Of a stretch of DNA of 64,000 nt, positions 25,556 through 35,206 are shown one piece after another (positions within the stretch are counted from its first letter, which is position 1; every line of letters starts with the position of its first letter). The stretch lies in assembly GCA_028285625.1 (NCBI GenBank), contig JANQOX010000001.1, positions 1-64,000 of the forward strand. The letters run 5' to 3'. The position numbers and the translations under genes are program-made. The stretch comes from Myxococcota bacterium. GTDB taxonomy: Bacteria; Myxococcota_A; UBA9160; UBA6930. The notes under the pieces were generated by a model that was given only the letters and a program-made list of their open reading frames with translations, was not told where the DNA came from and did no database searches.

Positions 25556-27016
25556 CTACTGCATGCTGGATCGGAGCCGATCGCGTTCTTCGAGGTACTG
25601 GTAGGCGTAGTAGTACTTGAAGATGTTGCGGACGTAGCGCACCGGTTCGCTGCTCACCCGCATGGCGACCAGCGTCTCCATCTCGCCGAACCAGACGTTC
25701 GGGTCGATGCCCATGTCCGGCGCCTCGCGCCGAAGCCGCCGGATGCGGGTGGGACCCGCATTGTAGGCGGCGAGCGCCATCAGGTAGCGGTTGGGCGGGT
25801 CGAGGTCGGGGTCGGCGAAGTATCGGTCCATCAGCACGCGCATGTACTTCGAACCCGCGTGAATGTTGGACTCGGCGCGGTCGATGTTCGGCACGCCGAC
25901 CTCCTTCGAGCGCGCGGTGGAGCGCAGCAGCTGCATCACGCCGATCGCGCCCGCGCTGCTGCGCCGGCTCTGGTCGAGCCCCGATTCCTGGTAGCCCTGG
26001 GCGGCGATCAAGAGCGGATCGAACCCGTAGCGTCCCGCGTACTCGTCGAAATAGGGCTCCAGGGCCACGAAGCGGGCGTGGTCGTTGCCGCGCCCGGGGT
26101 TGCGGACCCAGTGATTGCGTTCGAGATAGCGCTTGTAGATCACGTTGCCGAAGAGCGTGCCCTTCTTGTGGTCGCGAACGAACGCGTTCAGTTCGGCCAG
26201 CAGCCGCGGGCTGTCGGGGCGCACGGCGTAGGCGATCGAGACGTCTTGCCGAAGCGCTGCTCGACGATGGACGCGGAGGTCGGGGAGCACGTCGCTCCAG
26301 AAGTCACAGAGGTTGCTGTCGCAGACCGTCGCGGGGATCTGCCCGGCGCTCACCATCTCGAGGATGTCTTCGGTCTCGAGGTGTTCGTCGACCGGGTGGA
26401 TTGCGATGGGTTCGCGCCCCTGGGCTTCGAAGCGGCGGTTGAGGGCGAGGAGCGTTTCGTGATAGCTGCTCGACTGGCGAACCCAGAGGTCGCGTCCCGC
26501 AAGTCCCTCCACGGAAGCGATCGGCGCTTCGCCCGCGTGCGTGACCACGAGTTCCGAGATGCCCTCGAGCACCGGGTCGGTGAAGGCGACCTGACGCTTG
26601 CGGTCGGGGGTGATCGTGAGTCCCGCAGCGGCGATGTCGCCGCGTCCGGCCAGCAGGTCGCTCAGCAGTTCGTCGCGGGAGACCGGGATCATCATCACGT
26701 CGACCCCGCCGCGGCCCTGTCCGAGCTTCTTGCGCAGCACCTTCTCGAACTGTGCGAACGTCTCCTGCGCGATGCCGCGCTGGCGCCCCCCCTCGATGAA
26801 GAAGCTCGTGCGGCTGAGCGTCGTGAGCACGCGGATCGCCTTGCGGCGATGCACCATGTCCTCGAAGTCGCCGGTCCAGGGCTGGCGCAGCATTCGGCCC
26901 GGAAGAACGGCGGGCTCGCCCGCATCGTCCTGGGCCCATCCGGCGCCGGCCGGCGCCAGCAGCGCCGCCAACACCACGCATGCGATCCATCCCCTCACCG
27001 CGGGGGAACCTAGCAT
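25556..27016 (-). CDS. mltF: MltF-type lytic transglycosylase (SBP_bac_3 plus SLT domains)
   Basis: 486 residues. The signal peptide is IACVVLAALLAPAGAGWA. Residues about 45-290 form a periplasmic solute-binding domain (AFTDPVLEGISELVVTH, DLWVRQSSSY, AYAVRPDSP), and about 325-470 the SLT domain with QESGLDQ (catalytic Glu344), AIGVMQLLRSTA and ALAAYNAGP. MltF cleaves glycan strands, and in MltF the binding domain regulates activity in response to peptidoglycan peptides. The length is close to the usual one. The ATG at 27016 begins the signal peptide; the longer frame to 27538 overlaps the divergent gene and is rejected. Confidence 0.88.
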   Translation of the reverse strand: MLGSPAVRGWIACVVLAALLAPAGAGWAQDDAGEPAVLPGRMLRQPWTGDFEDMVHRRKAIRVLTTLSRTSFFIEGGRQRGIAQETFAQFEKVLRKKLGQGRGGVDVMMIPVSRDELLSDLLAGRGDIAAAGLTITPDRKRQVAFTDPVLEGISELVVTHAGEAPIASVEGLAGRDLWVRQSSSYHETLLALNRRFEAQGREPIAIHPVDEHLETEDILEMVSAGQIPATVCDSNLCDFWSDVLPDLRVHRRAALRQDVSIAYAVRPDSPRLLAELNAFVRDHKKGTLFGNVIYKRYLERNHWVRNPGRGNDHARFVALEPYFDEYAGRYGFDPLLIAAQGYQESGLDQSRRSSAGAIGVMQLLRSTARSKEVGVPNIDRAESNIHAGSKYMRVLMDRYFADPDLDPPNRYLMALAAYNAGPTRIRRLRREAPDMGIDPNVWFGEMETLVAMRVSSEPVRYVRNIFKYYYAYQYLEERDRLRSSMQ

Positions 27017-27049
27017 TGGCACGGTGCTGTGCGCGCTACCGTGTTCGGC

Positions 27050-27664
27050 GTGAGCGAGATCGACCATCTGCTCTACGGGGCGGCATCGCTCGACGATGCG
27101 GTCCGGGAGATGAACCGTGTTCTGGGCGCGCAGGCGATGCCGGGAGGTGCTCACCCGGGGCTCGGGACACACAACGCGCTGGTCGGCCTCGGCGCGACCT
27201 ACCTGGAGCTGATTGCGCCCGACCCGGCCCAGGGCTCGCCCGCCGGCCTGGGCGCCGAACTCGCGCAGCTGGCTGCGCCGCGCCTGCACGGCTTCGCGGT
27301 GCGCAGCGCCGATCTGGACGGCATTGCCCGCCGGCTCGAGGCCGTGGGTTCCGGCGCGCGCGTGATCGGGATGTCGCGCGGCCACCCGGACGGTCGGACG
27401 CTTCACTGGCAGGTCGCGCTGCCCACGGACCACGCCTTCGGCCGGTTCCTGCCGTTCGCCATCGACTGGGGCAAGACCCCGAACCCCGCGTCGGAGCTTC
27501 CCGTGGCCGGCGCGCTCGATGCGCTGGTGGTCGAGCACCCCGACGCCCCGGGGCTCCAGCGCCTGCTGGAGGCTCTCGAGCTTCCGCTGCGCGTCACCGA
27601 GGCCCCGGCGCCCACGTTGCGCGCGCGCATCGCGACACCCCGTGGTGTCGTCGATCTGGCCTAG
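27050..27664 (+). CDS. Glyoxalase-like domain protein (VOC superfamily)
   Basis: 204 residues. The N-terminus SEIDHLLYGAASLDDAVREM matches glyoxalase-like domains, whose first metal ligand is the His of IDH. A second half (LHGFAVRSADLDGIARRLE) gives the paired beta-alpha-beta-beta-beta modules. The substrate is unknown. GTG codons at 27029, 27041 and 27050 are all possible starts; 27050 begins right at the domain and is preferred. No clear Shine-Dalgarno is visible. Confidence 0.75.
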   Translation: MSEIDHLLYGAASLDDAVREMNRVLGAQAMPGGAHPGLGTHNALVGLGATYLELIAPDPAQGSPAGLGAELAQLAAPRLHGFAVRSADLDGIARRLEAVGSGARVIGMSRGHPDGRTLHWQVALPTDHAFGRFLPFAIDWGKTPNPASELPVAGALDALVVEHPDAPGLQRLLEALELPLRVTEAPAPTLRARIATPRGVVDLA

Positions 27665-27674
27665 CTCGCCCCTC

Positions 27675-28061
27675 CTAGATCAGCTTCCAGCCGATCGTCC
27701 CCACCAGCACGAGCGTGGCGAGAAACGTGCCGCCGGCGCCGAGCGCGCGCAGCGGCGGCGAGGTGTCGTCCGCCCGCAGGCCCATCGGGTGCGCGATGCG
27801 GCTGGCCACGAGCAGGAGGCCGACACCATGCAGCACGCCCGAGGACACGCCGTTGAGCTCGGCGATCACCATGAGCACGAGCGCCAGGGGAACGAACTCG
27901 CTGAAGTTGCCGTGGCGCCGCACCTCGAGCGCCACGTTCATGTCGTCGCCCCACAGGATCGACGGGCCGCCGCCCCCGCGGATCTTTCCGATGCGGTAGG
28001 CGAGATACGACCCGATCAGGGTGAGCAGGATCGCGTAGAAGGCAGTGACAGGGACGGCCAT
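27675..28061 (-). CDS. MAPEG-family membrane protein
   Basis: 128 residues with four TM helices. The signature ALEVRRHGNFSEFVPLALVLM is the MAPEG loop (RxxxN..E..P). MAPEG proteins are membrane-associated enzymes in eicosanoid and glutathione metabolism in animals; in bacteria most act as glutathione transferases or peroxidases, or have no known role. Its stop is ten bases from the convergent glyoxalase-like gene. Confidence 0.88.
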   Translation of the reverse strand: MAVPVTAFYAILLTLIGSYLAYRIGKIRGGGGPSILWGDDMNVALEVRRHGNFSEFVPLALVLMVIAELNGVSSGVLHGVGLLLVASRIAHPMGLRADDTSPPLRALGAGGTFLATLVLVGTIGWKLI

Positions 28062-28103
28062 CGTGGACGGACTCCTCGTTGGGGCCGCCGGTCGCGGCCG
28101 TGG

Positions 28104-28613
28104 CTAGACGCGTTTCACCTTCACCGACCCCAGGAACACCGAGCCGGCGACGCGGAAGCGCAGCGGCTCTTCGTCGTCGGCCCCTTCGAGCCGGTCGAGT
28201 TCGGGATCGTCGCCGATCAGCCGGTCGACGAGCGAGCGCCCCTTGCGCGGGCTGCCCTCGGTGACGGTCACGTCGCCGAGGATCGCGCGGGTGCCCGCCA
28301 GGTCGACGTCGGCGTCGCGCGGCACGATGAGCACGATCTCGCCGAGGATGACGTTGCAGTCGAGGTCGATCTGGCCATGGGCGGGCAGGTCGGCCTCGGT
28401 GAAGTCGAGCACGACCTCGCCCAGGAGCGACCAGGCGTCGATGCGATCGGGGACGTACCAGTCGCCGGTGCGCTTGCAGGACCCGAAGACCGCGTTGAAC
28501 GACTCCTCCTGGGGCGCCGGGACAGGCGCCTCGGCCGATGACAGGAGCGCGAGATCGTCACCCTCCCCGTCGGAAACGTCGAGGGTCGAACGGGGTCGCG
28601 TGCTTTGCTTCAT
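28104..28613 (-). CDS. LiaF/DUF1707-like beta-structured protein
   Basis: 169 residues with no TM segment. The centre has [20 protein letters not shown], then [15 protein letters not shown] and [11 protein letters not shown], repeated G-x-[IV]-x-[LIV] strands typical of the toastrack domain found in LiaF and at the C-terminus of DUF1707 proteins. In Gram-positives such domains belong to envelope-stress sensors; here the role is unknown. It could pair with the MAPEG or CBS protein next door. Confidence 0.65.
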   Translation of the reverse strand: MKQSTRPRSTLDVSDGEGDDLALLSSAEAPVPAPQEESFNAVFGSCKRTGDWYVPDRIDAWSLLGEVVLDFTEADLPAHGQIDLDCNVILGEIVLIVPRDADVDLAGTRAILGDVTVTEGSPRKGRSLVDRLIGDDPELDRLEGADDEEPLRFRVAGSVFLGSVKVKRV

Positions 28614-28631
28614 GGCCTCCGGGCCAGGGCG

Positions 28632-29120
28632 CTAGCTGCGTGGATAGTCTCGGATCGGGTCGCGGCCGCTCGGGTAATCGGGGTACCGGGTCGCCGTGGT
28701 GGGCATGCGCTTGCGCAGCGCGAGGGCCGCGCCGAGCGCGTCGCTGCGGCTCACCACGCCGACGAGCCGGCCGGCCTCGACCACCGGGTAGCGGTGGACG
28801 CGATTGGCCATGAACTCGTGCGCCAGGGCGAAGAGATCGAGCTCCGACGACACGGTCCGCACTTCGCGGGTCATGAGGTCGCCCACCAACGCGTTGGTGT
28901 CGTGGTCGTCCATCTCGTAGTCCGACGACGCCACGGCCCGGAGGCAGTCGAACTCGGACAGAAGCCCGAGCAGCGTGCCGTCCGGCGCGACCACCGGCGC
29001 CCCGGAGATGCCCTTGCGGAGCAGAACCTGCGCCGCCTGGAAGAGCGTCATCTCAGGACGCAGAGTGATCGGCGAGCGGGTCATGAACTCGCGGATCGAA
29101 GGAATGTCGGCGCGATGCAT
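28632..29120 (-). CDS. CBS-domain pair protein
   Basis: 162 residues made of two CBS domains: [44 protein letters not shown] and [46 protein letters not shown] pairs bind adenosine nucleotides and act as energy or ligand sensors in the cytoplasm. The ATG at 29120 follows GGGAGGAC. It is divergent from nqrA, with 159 bases between starts, so a regulatory link to the respiratory operon is conceivable but not shown. Confidence 0.85.
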   Translation of the reverse strand: MHRADIPSIREFMTRSPITLRPEMTLFQAAQVLLRKGISGAPVVAPDGTLLGLLSEFDCLRAVASSDYEMDDHDTNALVGDLMTREVRTVSSELDLFALAHEFMANRVHRYPVVEAGRLVGVVSRSDALGAALALRKRMPTTATRYPDYPSGRDPIRDYPRS

Positions 29121-29279
29121 GAGCCGTCCTCCCGGCCACCCCCGGCAGCCCCATCCTGTCCAGAACCGTCCGAGAAGTCTAGCCAAACCGCCCTCGGGCC
29201 ATTAGGATCCGCCCGGCGCCAGCCCCGTCCCAGGGGGCAGCCCCTCGCGTATCACCCCGTTTCCAAAGGGAATTTCTCG

Positions 29280-30662
29280 GTGGCAGTGCACCGCATTCGG
29301 AAGGGACTCGACCTTCCCCTCGCCGGTGCTCCGGAGCAGCTCGTGAGCGACGCTCCGGAGGTCGGCCGCGTCGCCGTCATGGGCGACGACACCCCGGGTC
29401 TGCGGGCGCGCCTGGCCGTCGCCGAGGGCGACGTGGTGCGCCGGGGCCAGCTCCTGTTCGAGGACCGCAAACGCCCGGGCGTGCGCTACACCGCGCCCGG
29501 CGCCGGACGCGTGCAGGCGATCTTCCGCGGGGCGCGGCGCATGCTGCGATCGGTGGTGATCGAGCTGTCGCCCGGCGAGCGCGCGGGAGCCCCCGAGGGG
29601 AGTGAGCTCGAGTCCTTCGCCTCCATGCCGTCCGAGGCCCCCGAGGCCTGGACCGGCGCCCAGGTGCGCGCCCTGCTGGTCGAATCGGGCCTGTGGACGG
29701 CGCTTCGCACCCGGCCCTACAGCAAGGTGCCGCTGCCCGAGGGCGAGCCTGACGCCCTGTTCGTGACGGCCATCGACACCAACCCCCACGCGCCCGACCC
29801 GGCGCCGGTGATCGACGCGGCCTTCGACGACTTCCAGCTCGGGCTCACGCTGGTTTCTCGTCTGTGCGCGAACACGACCTACCTGTGCACCGCAGCCGAC
29901 GCCGACCTTCGCGGTGGCGCCGAGGCCGGGGTTCAGGTCGAGACCTTCAAGGGGCCGCACCCGGCGGGCAACCCCGGCGTCCACATCCACCGCCTGGCGC
30001 CGGCCTCGCGCAACCGGACGGTGTGGCACATCGGCTACCAGGACGTGATCGCGGTGGGCGAGCTCGCGCGCACGGGTGTGCTGCCCGTGGCACGCACCGT
30101 CTCGCTGGCCGGGCCTCCGGTGGTCGCGCCGCGCCTGGTGCGCACGCGGCTCGGCGCGTCCCTCGACGAACTCACCGCCGGCGGGCTCGACGAGAGCGAG
30201 GGCGAGGTGCGGGTGATCTCGGGCTCGGTGCTCTCGGGCAAGAAGGCCATGGGCCCGGAATTCGGCTTCCTGGGTCGCTACCACCTGCAGGTGAGCGCGC
30301 TTCGCCCCGGCGGCCGTCAGTTCCTGGGCTGGATCAACCCCGGCCTGCAGAAATTCTCGATGATGCCGGTCTTCCTGTCGCGCCTGTTCCCGCAGGACGC
30401 ATTCGACATGACCACGGACACCAACGGCAGCCACCGGCCCATGATGCCGATCGGCGGCTACGAGAAGGTGATGCCGATGGACATCGTCGCGACCTACCTG
30501 CTGCGCTCGCTGGTCGTCGGCGACATCGAGCAGGCCGAGGCGCTCGGCGCCCTCGAACTCGACGAAGAAGACCTGGCGCTCTGCACCTTCGTCTGCCCGG
30601 GCAAGACCGAGTTCGGGCCCTACCTCCGGCAGAACCTCGACCGCATCGAGAAGGAGGGCTGA
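29280..30662 (+). CDS. nqrA: Na+-translocating NADH-quinone reductase subunit A
   Basis: 460 residues from a GTG after AAGGGA. NqrA is the quinone-binding-side soluble subunit of Na+-NQR. The protein shows the family's N-terminal block ([11 protein letters not shown]), the barrel-sandwich region ([12 protein letters not shown]), [12 protein letters not shown] and the C-terminal ECxxC-free end [13 protein letters not shown]. Length is normal. The stop overlaps the nqrB start as TGATG, so expression is coupled. The whole block 29280-36469 is one gene run. Confidence 0.93.
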   Translation: MAVHRIRKGLDLPLAGAPEQLVSDAPEVGRVAVMGDDTPGLRARLAVAEGDVVRRGQLLFEDRKRPGVRYTAPGAGRVQAIFRGARRMLRSVVIELSPGERAGAPEGSELESFASMPSEAPEAWTGAQVRALLVESGLWTALRTRPYSKVPLPEGEPDALFVTAIDTNPHAPDPAPVIDAAFDDFQLGLTLVSRLCANTTYLCTAADADLRGGAEAGVQVETFKGPHPAGNPGVHIHRLAPASRNRTVWHIGYQDVIAVGELARTGVLPVARTVSLAGPPVVAPRLVRTRLGASLDELTAGGLDESEGEVRVISGSVLSGKKAMGPEFGFLGRYHLQVSALRPGGRQFLGWINPGLQKFSMMPVFLSRLFPQDAFDMTTDTNGSHRPMMPIGGYEKVMPMDIVATYLLRSLVVGDIEQAEALGALELDEEDLALCTFVCPGKTEFGPYLRQNLDRIEKEG

Positions 30663-31879
30663 TGAAACCGATACGCGACCTCCTCGACAAGCTCGGGGCG
30701 CAGGTCGAGAAGGGTGCGAAGTTCGAGAAGCTGGCTTCGGCCTACGAGGCCGTGGACACGCTTGCCTTCTCACCGGGGATCCAGACGCGCACGGGGTCGC
30801 ACGTCCGCGATGGGCTCGACTACAAGCGCCTCATGTTCTTCGTGGTGCTGGCCCTGGGCCCGGCGCTCACGTTCGGCCTGTGGAACACCGGCTACCAGGC
30901 CAACCTGGCCATCGAGGCCGGTGCCAGTCCCAACGCCGATTGGCAGAACGCGCTCTTCCAGCTGGTGGGAGGCGTGTATACGTCGTCCAACCCGCTGTGG
31001 TGCGCGCTGCTCGGGGCCGTCTACTTCGTGCCGATCTTCCTGGTCGTGCACGTGGTGGGCCTGGGCATCGAGATCATCAACGCCCAGATCCGCGACCACG
31101 AGGTGAGCGAGGGCTTCCTCGTCACGGGCGCCCTGCTGCCCCTGATCCTGCCGCCGACCATTCCGCTGTGGATGGTGGCATTCGGCACGGCCTTCGGCCT
31201 GATCTTCGGAAAGGAGATCTTCGGCGGCACCGGCATGAACTTCCTGAACCCGGCGATGTTCAGCCGGGCGGTGCTGTTCTTCGCCTACCCGGCCTACCTG
31301 AGCGGCGACGCCCCCTGGATCGCCGCCGACTTCATCGACGTGGACGGCTTCACCGGGGCGACCTGGCTGGCGCGCGCGGCGGTCGAGCCGGGCGTGCTGG
31401 GGCAGCAGAGCTGGCTCCAGGCGTTCGTGGGCGCGATCCCCGGGTCGTTCGGCGAGACCTCGACGCTCGCCCTCCTGATCGGGGCCGGGCTCATCATCAC
31501 CACCGGCGTCGCCTCGTGGCGCACCATCGCCGGCACCGCCCTGGGCACCATCGTGATGGCGAGCCTGCTCAACCTGATCGGCTCGGACACGAACCCGATG
31601 ATGTCGGTGCCCTGGTACTGGCACATGGTGCTCGGCGGATGGGCCATCGGCGCGATCTTCATGACCACCGATCCGGTCTCGTCCGCATACACCGACCGGG
31701 GGCGTTGGGTCTACGGGTTCTCGATCGGCGCGCTCTGCGTGCTGATCCGTTGCGTGAACCCGGCCTACCCGGAGGGGATGATGCTGGCGGTGCTCTTCAT
31801 GAACATGTTCGCGCCGCTCATCGATCACTTCGTGATCCGGCGCAACGTCGCACGGAGGCTCGCGCGCAGTGGAGCATAG
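30662..31879 (+). CDS. nqrB: Na+-translocating NADH-quinone reductase subunit B
   Basis: 405 residues with about ten TM helices. The covalent FMN attachment site is in GFTGATWL, with Thr234 the flavinylated residue by comparison with the known SGAT/DGAT-type motif; here the first position is Thr rather than Ser. FGKEIFGGTGMNFLNPA is the family's conserved loop. NqrB binds riboflavin and FMN and forms the sodium channel with D and E. AAGGAGG precedes the ATG. It overlaps nqrC by 11 bases. Confidence 0.95.
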   Translation: MKPIRDLLDKLGAQVEKGAKFEKLASAYEAVDTLAFSPGIQTRTGSHVRDGLDYKRLMFFVVLALGPALTFGLWNTGYQANLAIEAGASPNADWQNALFQLVGGVYTSSNPLWCALLGAVYFVPIFLVVHVVGLGIEIINAQIRDHEVSEGFLVTGALLPLILPPTIPLWMVAFGTAFGLIFGKEIFGGTGMNFLNPAMFSRAVLFFAYPAYLSGDAPWIAADFIDVDGFTGATWLARAAVEPGVLGQQSWLQAFVGAIPGSFGETSTLALLIGAGLIITTGVASWRTIAGTALGTIVMASLLNLIGSDTNPMMSVPWYWHMVLGGWAIGAIFMTTDPVSSAYTDRGRWVYGFSIGALCVLIRCVNPAYPEGMMLAVLFMNMFAPLIDHFVIRRNVARRLARSGA

Positions 31880-32654
31880 TGCCCGCCATACCGTGATCTT
31901 CACGACGGCGCTGTGCGTCGTGTTCTCGCTGCTGGTCTCGGCCGTGGCGGTCGCGCTCAAGGACCGGCAGGACGAGAACCAGCGACTCGACCGCATCAAG
32001 AACGTGCTGCTGGCCGCGGGCCTGTCGCAGCGGGGCGAGTCGCTGTCGCGCGACGAGCTCAACCAGCGCTTCGAGCAGAAGCTCGAGGCGAAGCTGGTCG
32101 ACCTGGCCAAGGGCAACTTCGTCGACACCGACGACGCGCTCGACTACGACCAGCGCCGGGCTGCCAAGGACCCCGACCGCAGCCGGCCGGCGCCCGACAA
32201 TGGCGCCAAGGTGCAGCGTGTGCCCGATCTCGGGCTCGTCTACCTGATCCGCGGCGAGAGCGGTGGCGTCGACGGCGTGGTGCTGCCCGTCGAGGGCTAC
32301 GGCCTGTGGTCCACGATGTACGGGTACCTGGCCCTCGAGGCCGACCTGCGCACCGTGCGCGGCATCACCTTCTACGAGCACGGCGAGACGCCGGGGCTGG
32401 GCGGCGAGATCGCCAACCCGCGCTGGCAGGCCGGGTGGCCCGGGCGCCAGGCGATCGACGAGAAAGGCGAGCCGCGGCTGCGGGTGAAGAAGGGCACCGC
32501 CGGCCCGCCCGAGCGCGACCCCTACCAGGTGGACGGCCTCTCGGGGGCTACGATCACCAGTAACGGCGTGACCAACATGCTGAGCTTCTGGCTGGGGGAC
32601 GCGGCCTTCGGCCCGTTCCTCGATTCCTACCGCAACCAGCAGGAGGCCGGATGA
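31869..32654 (+). CDS. nqrC: Na+-translocating NADH-quinone reductase subunit C
   Basis: 261 residues from a GTG inside the end of nqrB. One N-terminal TM helix ([22 protein letters not shown]) is followed by a periplasmic FMN-binding domain. The flavinylation motif [10 protein letters not shown] gives Thr228 as the FMN-carrying residue. Also present are [12 protein letters not shown] and [10 protein letters not shown], typical of FMN_bind domains. It passes electrons from the membrane 2Fe-2S centre to NqrB. ApbE encoded downstream should install the flavin. Confidence 0.95.
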   Translation: MEHSARHTVIFTTALCVVFSLLVSAVAVALKDRQDENQRLDRIKNVLLAAGLSQRGESLSRDELNQRFEQKLEAKLVDLAKGNFVDTDDALDYDQRRAAKDPDRSRPAPDNGAKVQRVPDLGLVYLIRGESGGVDGVVLPVEGYGLWSTMYGYLALEADLRTVRGITFYEHGETPGLGGEIANPRWQAGWPGRQAIDEKGEPRLRVKKGTAGPPERDPYQVDGLSGATITSNGVTNMLSFWLGDAAFGPFLDSYRNQQEAG

Positions 32655-32676
32655 TGCGTATGCGTCCGGAGGTCGG

Positions 32677-33345
32677 ATGAGCAAACCCCGCGAGATCCTC
32701 CTCGACCCGCTGATCGACAACAACCCGATCGGGTTGCAGGTGCTGGGCATCTGCTCGGCGCTGGCCGTCACCACCAAGATGGAGACGGCGGTCGTCATGA
32801 GCCTGGCGGTGCTGTTCGTGCTGACGACCTCGACCGTGGTGGTCAGCGTGCTGCGCGCGCTGATTCCGGCGAGCGTCCGCATCATCACGCAGCTCACCAT
32901 CATCGCGTCGATGGTGATGGTCGCCGACCAGTTCCTGAGGGCGTACCTCTACGAGATCAGCCTGCAGTTGTCGGTGTTCGTCGGTCTCATCATCACCAAC
33001 TGCATCATCATGGGCCGGGCCGAGGCCTTCGCCATGCAGAACAAGCCCTGGCCCACCTTCCTGGACGCGCTCGGCAATTCCGCTGGCTACGCCCTGGTGC
33101 TGATCGTCGTTGCGGCCTTCCGCGAGCTGTTCGGGTCGGGGTCGCTGTTCGGCATCACCATCCTGCCCACCACGTCGATGGGCGGTTGGTACGAGCCGAA
33201 CGGCCTGATGGTCCTGGCGCCCGGCGCATTCATCCTGATTGGTTGCTTCATCTGGGCCGTGCGCACGATTCGCCCGGAACAGAACGAAGAGGAGTTCCAC
33301 GTTGGAGCACTACCTGAGCCTGGCTACGAAGGCGATCTTCGTTGA
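32677..33345 (+). CDS. nqrD: Na+-translocating NADH-quinone reductase subunit D
   Basis: 222 residues with six TM helices and the Rnf/Nqr D/E fold. Family motifs include [24 protein letters not shown] near the start and [12 protein letters not shown] in the middle, the latter containing the cysteine that helps bind the membrane-embedded 2Fe-2S cluster between NqrD and NqrE. The 3' end overlaps nqrE by 44 bases. A start 22 bases after nqrC shows close coupling. Confidence 0.95.
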   Translation: MSKPREILLDPLIDNNPIGLQVLGICSALAVTTKMETAVVMSLAVLFVLTTSTVVVSVLRALIPASVRIITQLTIIASMVMVADQFLRAYLYEISLQLSVFVGLIITNCIIMGRAEAFAMQNKPWPTFLDALGNSAGYALVLIVVAAFRELFGSGSLFGITILPTTSMGGWYEPNGLMVLAPGAFILIGCFIWAVRTIRPEQNEEEFHVGALPEPGYEGDLR

Positions 33346-33913
33346 GAACATGGCCCTCGCCTTCTTCCTGGGGATGTGCTCCTTCCTGGCCGTCTCCCGG
33401 AAGGTGGGCACCTCCCTGGGCCTCGGCCTCGCGGTCATCTTCGTCCTCGGGCTGACGACGCCGCTCAACCAGATCCTCACCAAGACCTTCCTCGAAGAGG
33501 GCGCGCTGTCCTGGCTGCCCGGTGGCGAGAGCGTGAACCTCTCGTTCCTGTCGTACCTCGTGCTGATCGGCACGATCGCGGCGGCGGTGCAGATCGTGGA
33601 GATGGCGATCGACCGGTTCGCGCCCGCGCTCTACGGCTCGCTTGGCGTGTTCCTACCGCTGATCGCCGTGAACTGCGCGATCCTGGGTGGGTCCCTCTTC
33701 ATGGTGCAGCGTGACTACACCCTGGGCGAGGCCACCGTGTTCGGTCTGGGCTCCGGCATCGGCTGGGCGCTGGCGATCGTGGCGCTAGCTTCGATTCGAG
33801 AGCGCATGAGCTATAGCGACGTCCCGCCGGCGCTTCGCGGCCTGGGCATCACTTTCATCACCGTCGGTCTGATGGCGATCGGCTTCATGTCCTTCTCGGG
33901 CATCCAGCTCTAG
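33302..33913 (+). CDS. nqrE: Na+-translocating NADH-quinone reductase subunit E
   Basis: 203 residues, homologous to NqrD with inverted topology. The TTG at 33302 (GAGGAG eight bases upstream) yields the family's usual [26 protein letters not shown] start, so the true start lies within the end of nqrD; the ORF-track start at 33239 is too early. Cysteines in [10 protein letters not shown] and AVNCAILGG are conserved, the second supporting the cluster shared with NqrD. Six TM helices. Confidence 0.95.
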   Translation: MEHYLSLATKAIFVENMALAFFLGMCSFLAVSRKVGTSLGLGLAVIFVLGLTTPLNQILTKTFLEEGALSWLPGGESVNLSFLSYLVLIGTIAAAVQIVEMAIDRFAPALYGSLGVFLPLIAVNCAILGGSLFMVQRDYTLGEATVFGLGSGIGWALAIVALASIRERMSYSDVPPALRGLGITFITVGLMAIGFMSFSGIQL

Positions 33914-33928
33914 GCGGAGGCAGGCCTC

Positions 33929-35155
33929 GTGGATACCGTCCTGTTCGGCATGGCCGGCTTCACCGTGATCATCGTGCTGCTCACGGTGGTGCTGCTCATC
34001 GTGAAGGCGCGGTTGTCGCCCGGCGGCAAGGTCAGGATCGAGGTCAACGACGACCCCGACAAGACGCTCGAGGTCGGCGCGGGCGGCACGCTGCTCGGCA
34101 CCCTCGCCTCGTCGGGCGTGTTCATCCCCTCGGCGTGCGGCGGCAAGGGCACCTGCGGCGTCTGCACCTGCGTGGTGAAGGACGGCGGCGGGGCGCTGCT
34201 GCCCACCGAGGTCTCGCACATCACGCCCAAGGAGGCGCGCGGCGGCCTTCGCCTGGCCTGCCAGGTCAAGGTGAAGGAGGACATGCAGATCGAGCTGCCG
34301 CCCGAGGTGTTCGACGTCCGCAAGTGGAAGTGCAAGGTCCGCAGCAACCACAACGTGGCGACCTTCATCAAGGAGCTGATCCTCGAGCTGCCGGCAGGCG
34401 AGACGGTGCCCTTCAAGGCCGGGGGCTACATCCAGATCGAGTGCCCGCCGCACGTGGCCGAGTACAAGAACTTCGAGGTCGAGGACGAGTACCGCGAGGA
34501 CTGGGACAAGTTCAACCTGTGGCAGTTCACGTCCAAGGTCGACGACGACGTGTCTCGCGCGTACTCCATGGCGAACTACCCCGAAGAGCACGACATCATC
34601 ATGCTCAACGTCCGCATCGCGTCGCCGCCGCCGAATGCGCCGGACGTGCCGCCGGGCCAGATGTCGTCCTACATCTTCGATCTCAAGCCCGGCGACGAGG
34701 TCACGATCTCGGGCCCCTACGGCGAGTTCTTCGCCAAGGAGACCGGCCGCGAGATGTGCTTCATCGGCGGCGGCGCAGGCATGGCGCCCATGCGATCGCA
34801 CATCTTCGACCAGTTCCGGCGCATCCACAGCGACCGCAAGGTCACGTTCTGGTACGGCGCGCGGTCCTACCGCGAGGCCTTCTACGTCGAGGACTTCGAC
34901 GCGATCGCCAGCGAGAACGAGAACTTCGACTGGTATCTCGCGCTTTCGGAGCCGATGCCCGAAGACAACTGGACCGGGCTCACCGGGTTCATCCATCAGG
35001 TGCTCTTCGACAACTACCTGAAGGACCACCCGGAGCCCGAAGAGGTCGAGTACTACCTGTGCGGCCCGCCGATGATGATCGAGGCCTGCAAGAAGATGCT
35101 CGACGAGCTGGGCGTCGACCCCGAGATGATCGCCTTCGACGACTTCGGGGGTTAG
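33929..35155 (+). CDS. nqrF: Na+-translocating NADH-quinone reductase subunit F
   Basis: 408 residues from a GTG. One N-terminal TM helix is followed by a plant-type 2Fe-2S ferredoxin domain ([14 protein letters not shown] with the fourth Cys in RLACQVKV) and a FAD/NADH-binding ferredoxin-reductase domain ([30 protein letters not shown]). NqrF is the entry point of electrons from NADH. Complete and normal length. The reading frame continues past its TAG into apbE without another stop (see findings). Confidence 0.95.
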   Translation: MDTVLFGMAGFTVIIVLLTVVLLIVKARLSPGGKVRIEVNDDPDKTLEVGAGGTLLGTLASSGVFIPSACGGKGTCGVCTCVVKDGGGALLPTEVSHITPKEARGGLRLACQVKVKEDMQIELPPEVFDVRKWKCKVRSNHNVATFIKELILELPAGETVPFKAGGYIQIECPPHVAEYKNFEVEDEYREDWDKFNLWQFTSKVDDDVSRAYSMANYPEEHDIIMLNVRIASPPPNAPDVPPGQMSSYIFDLKPGDEVTISGPYGEFFAKETGREMCFIGGGAGMAPMRSHIFDQFRRIHSDRKVTFWYGARSYREAFYVEDFDAIASENENFDWYLALSEPMPEDNWTGLTGFIHQVLFDNYLKDHPEPEEVEYYLCGPPMMIEACKKMLDELGVDPEMIAFDDFGG

Positions 35156-35206
35156 GCCACGCGGCCCGAGGGGCTCACGCCCCGCGCCAAGCTGCTGCTG
35201 CCGATC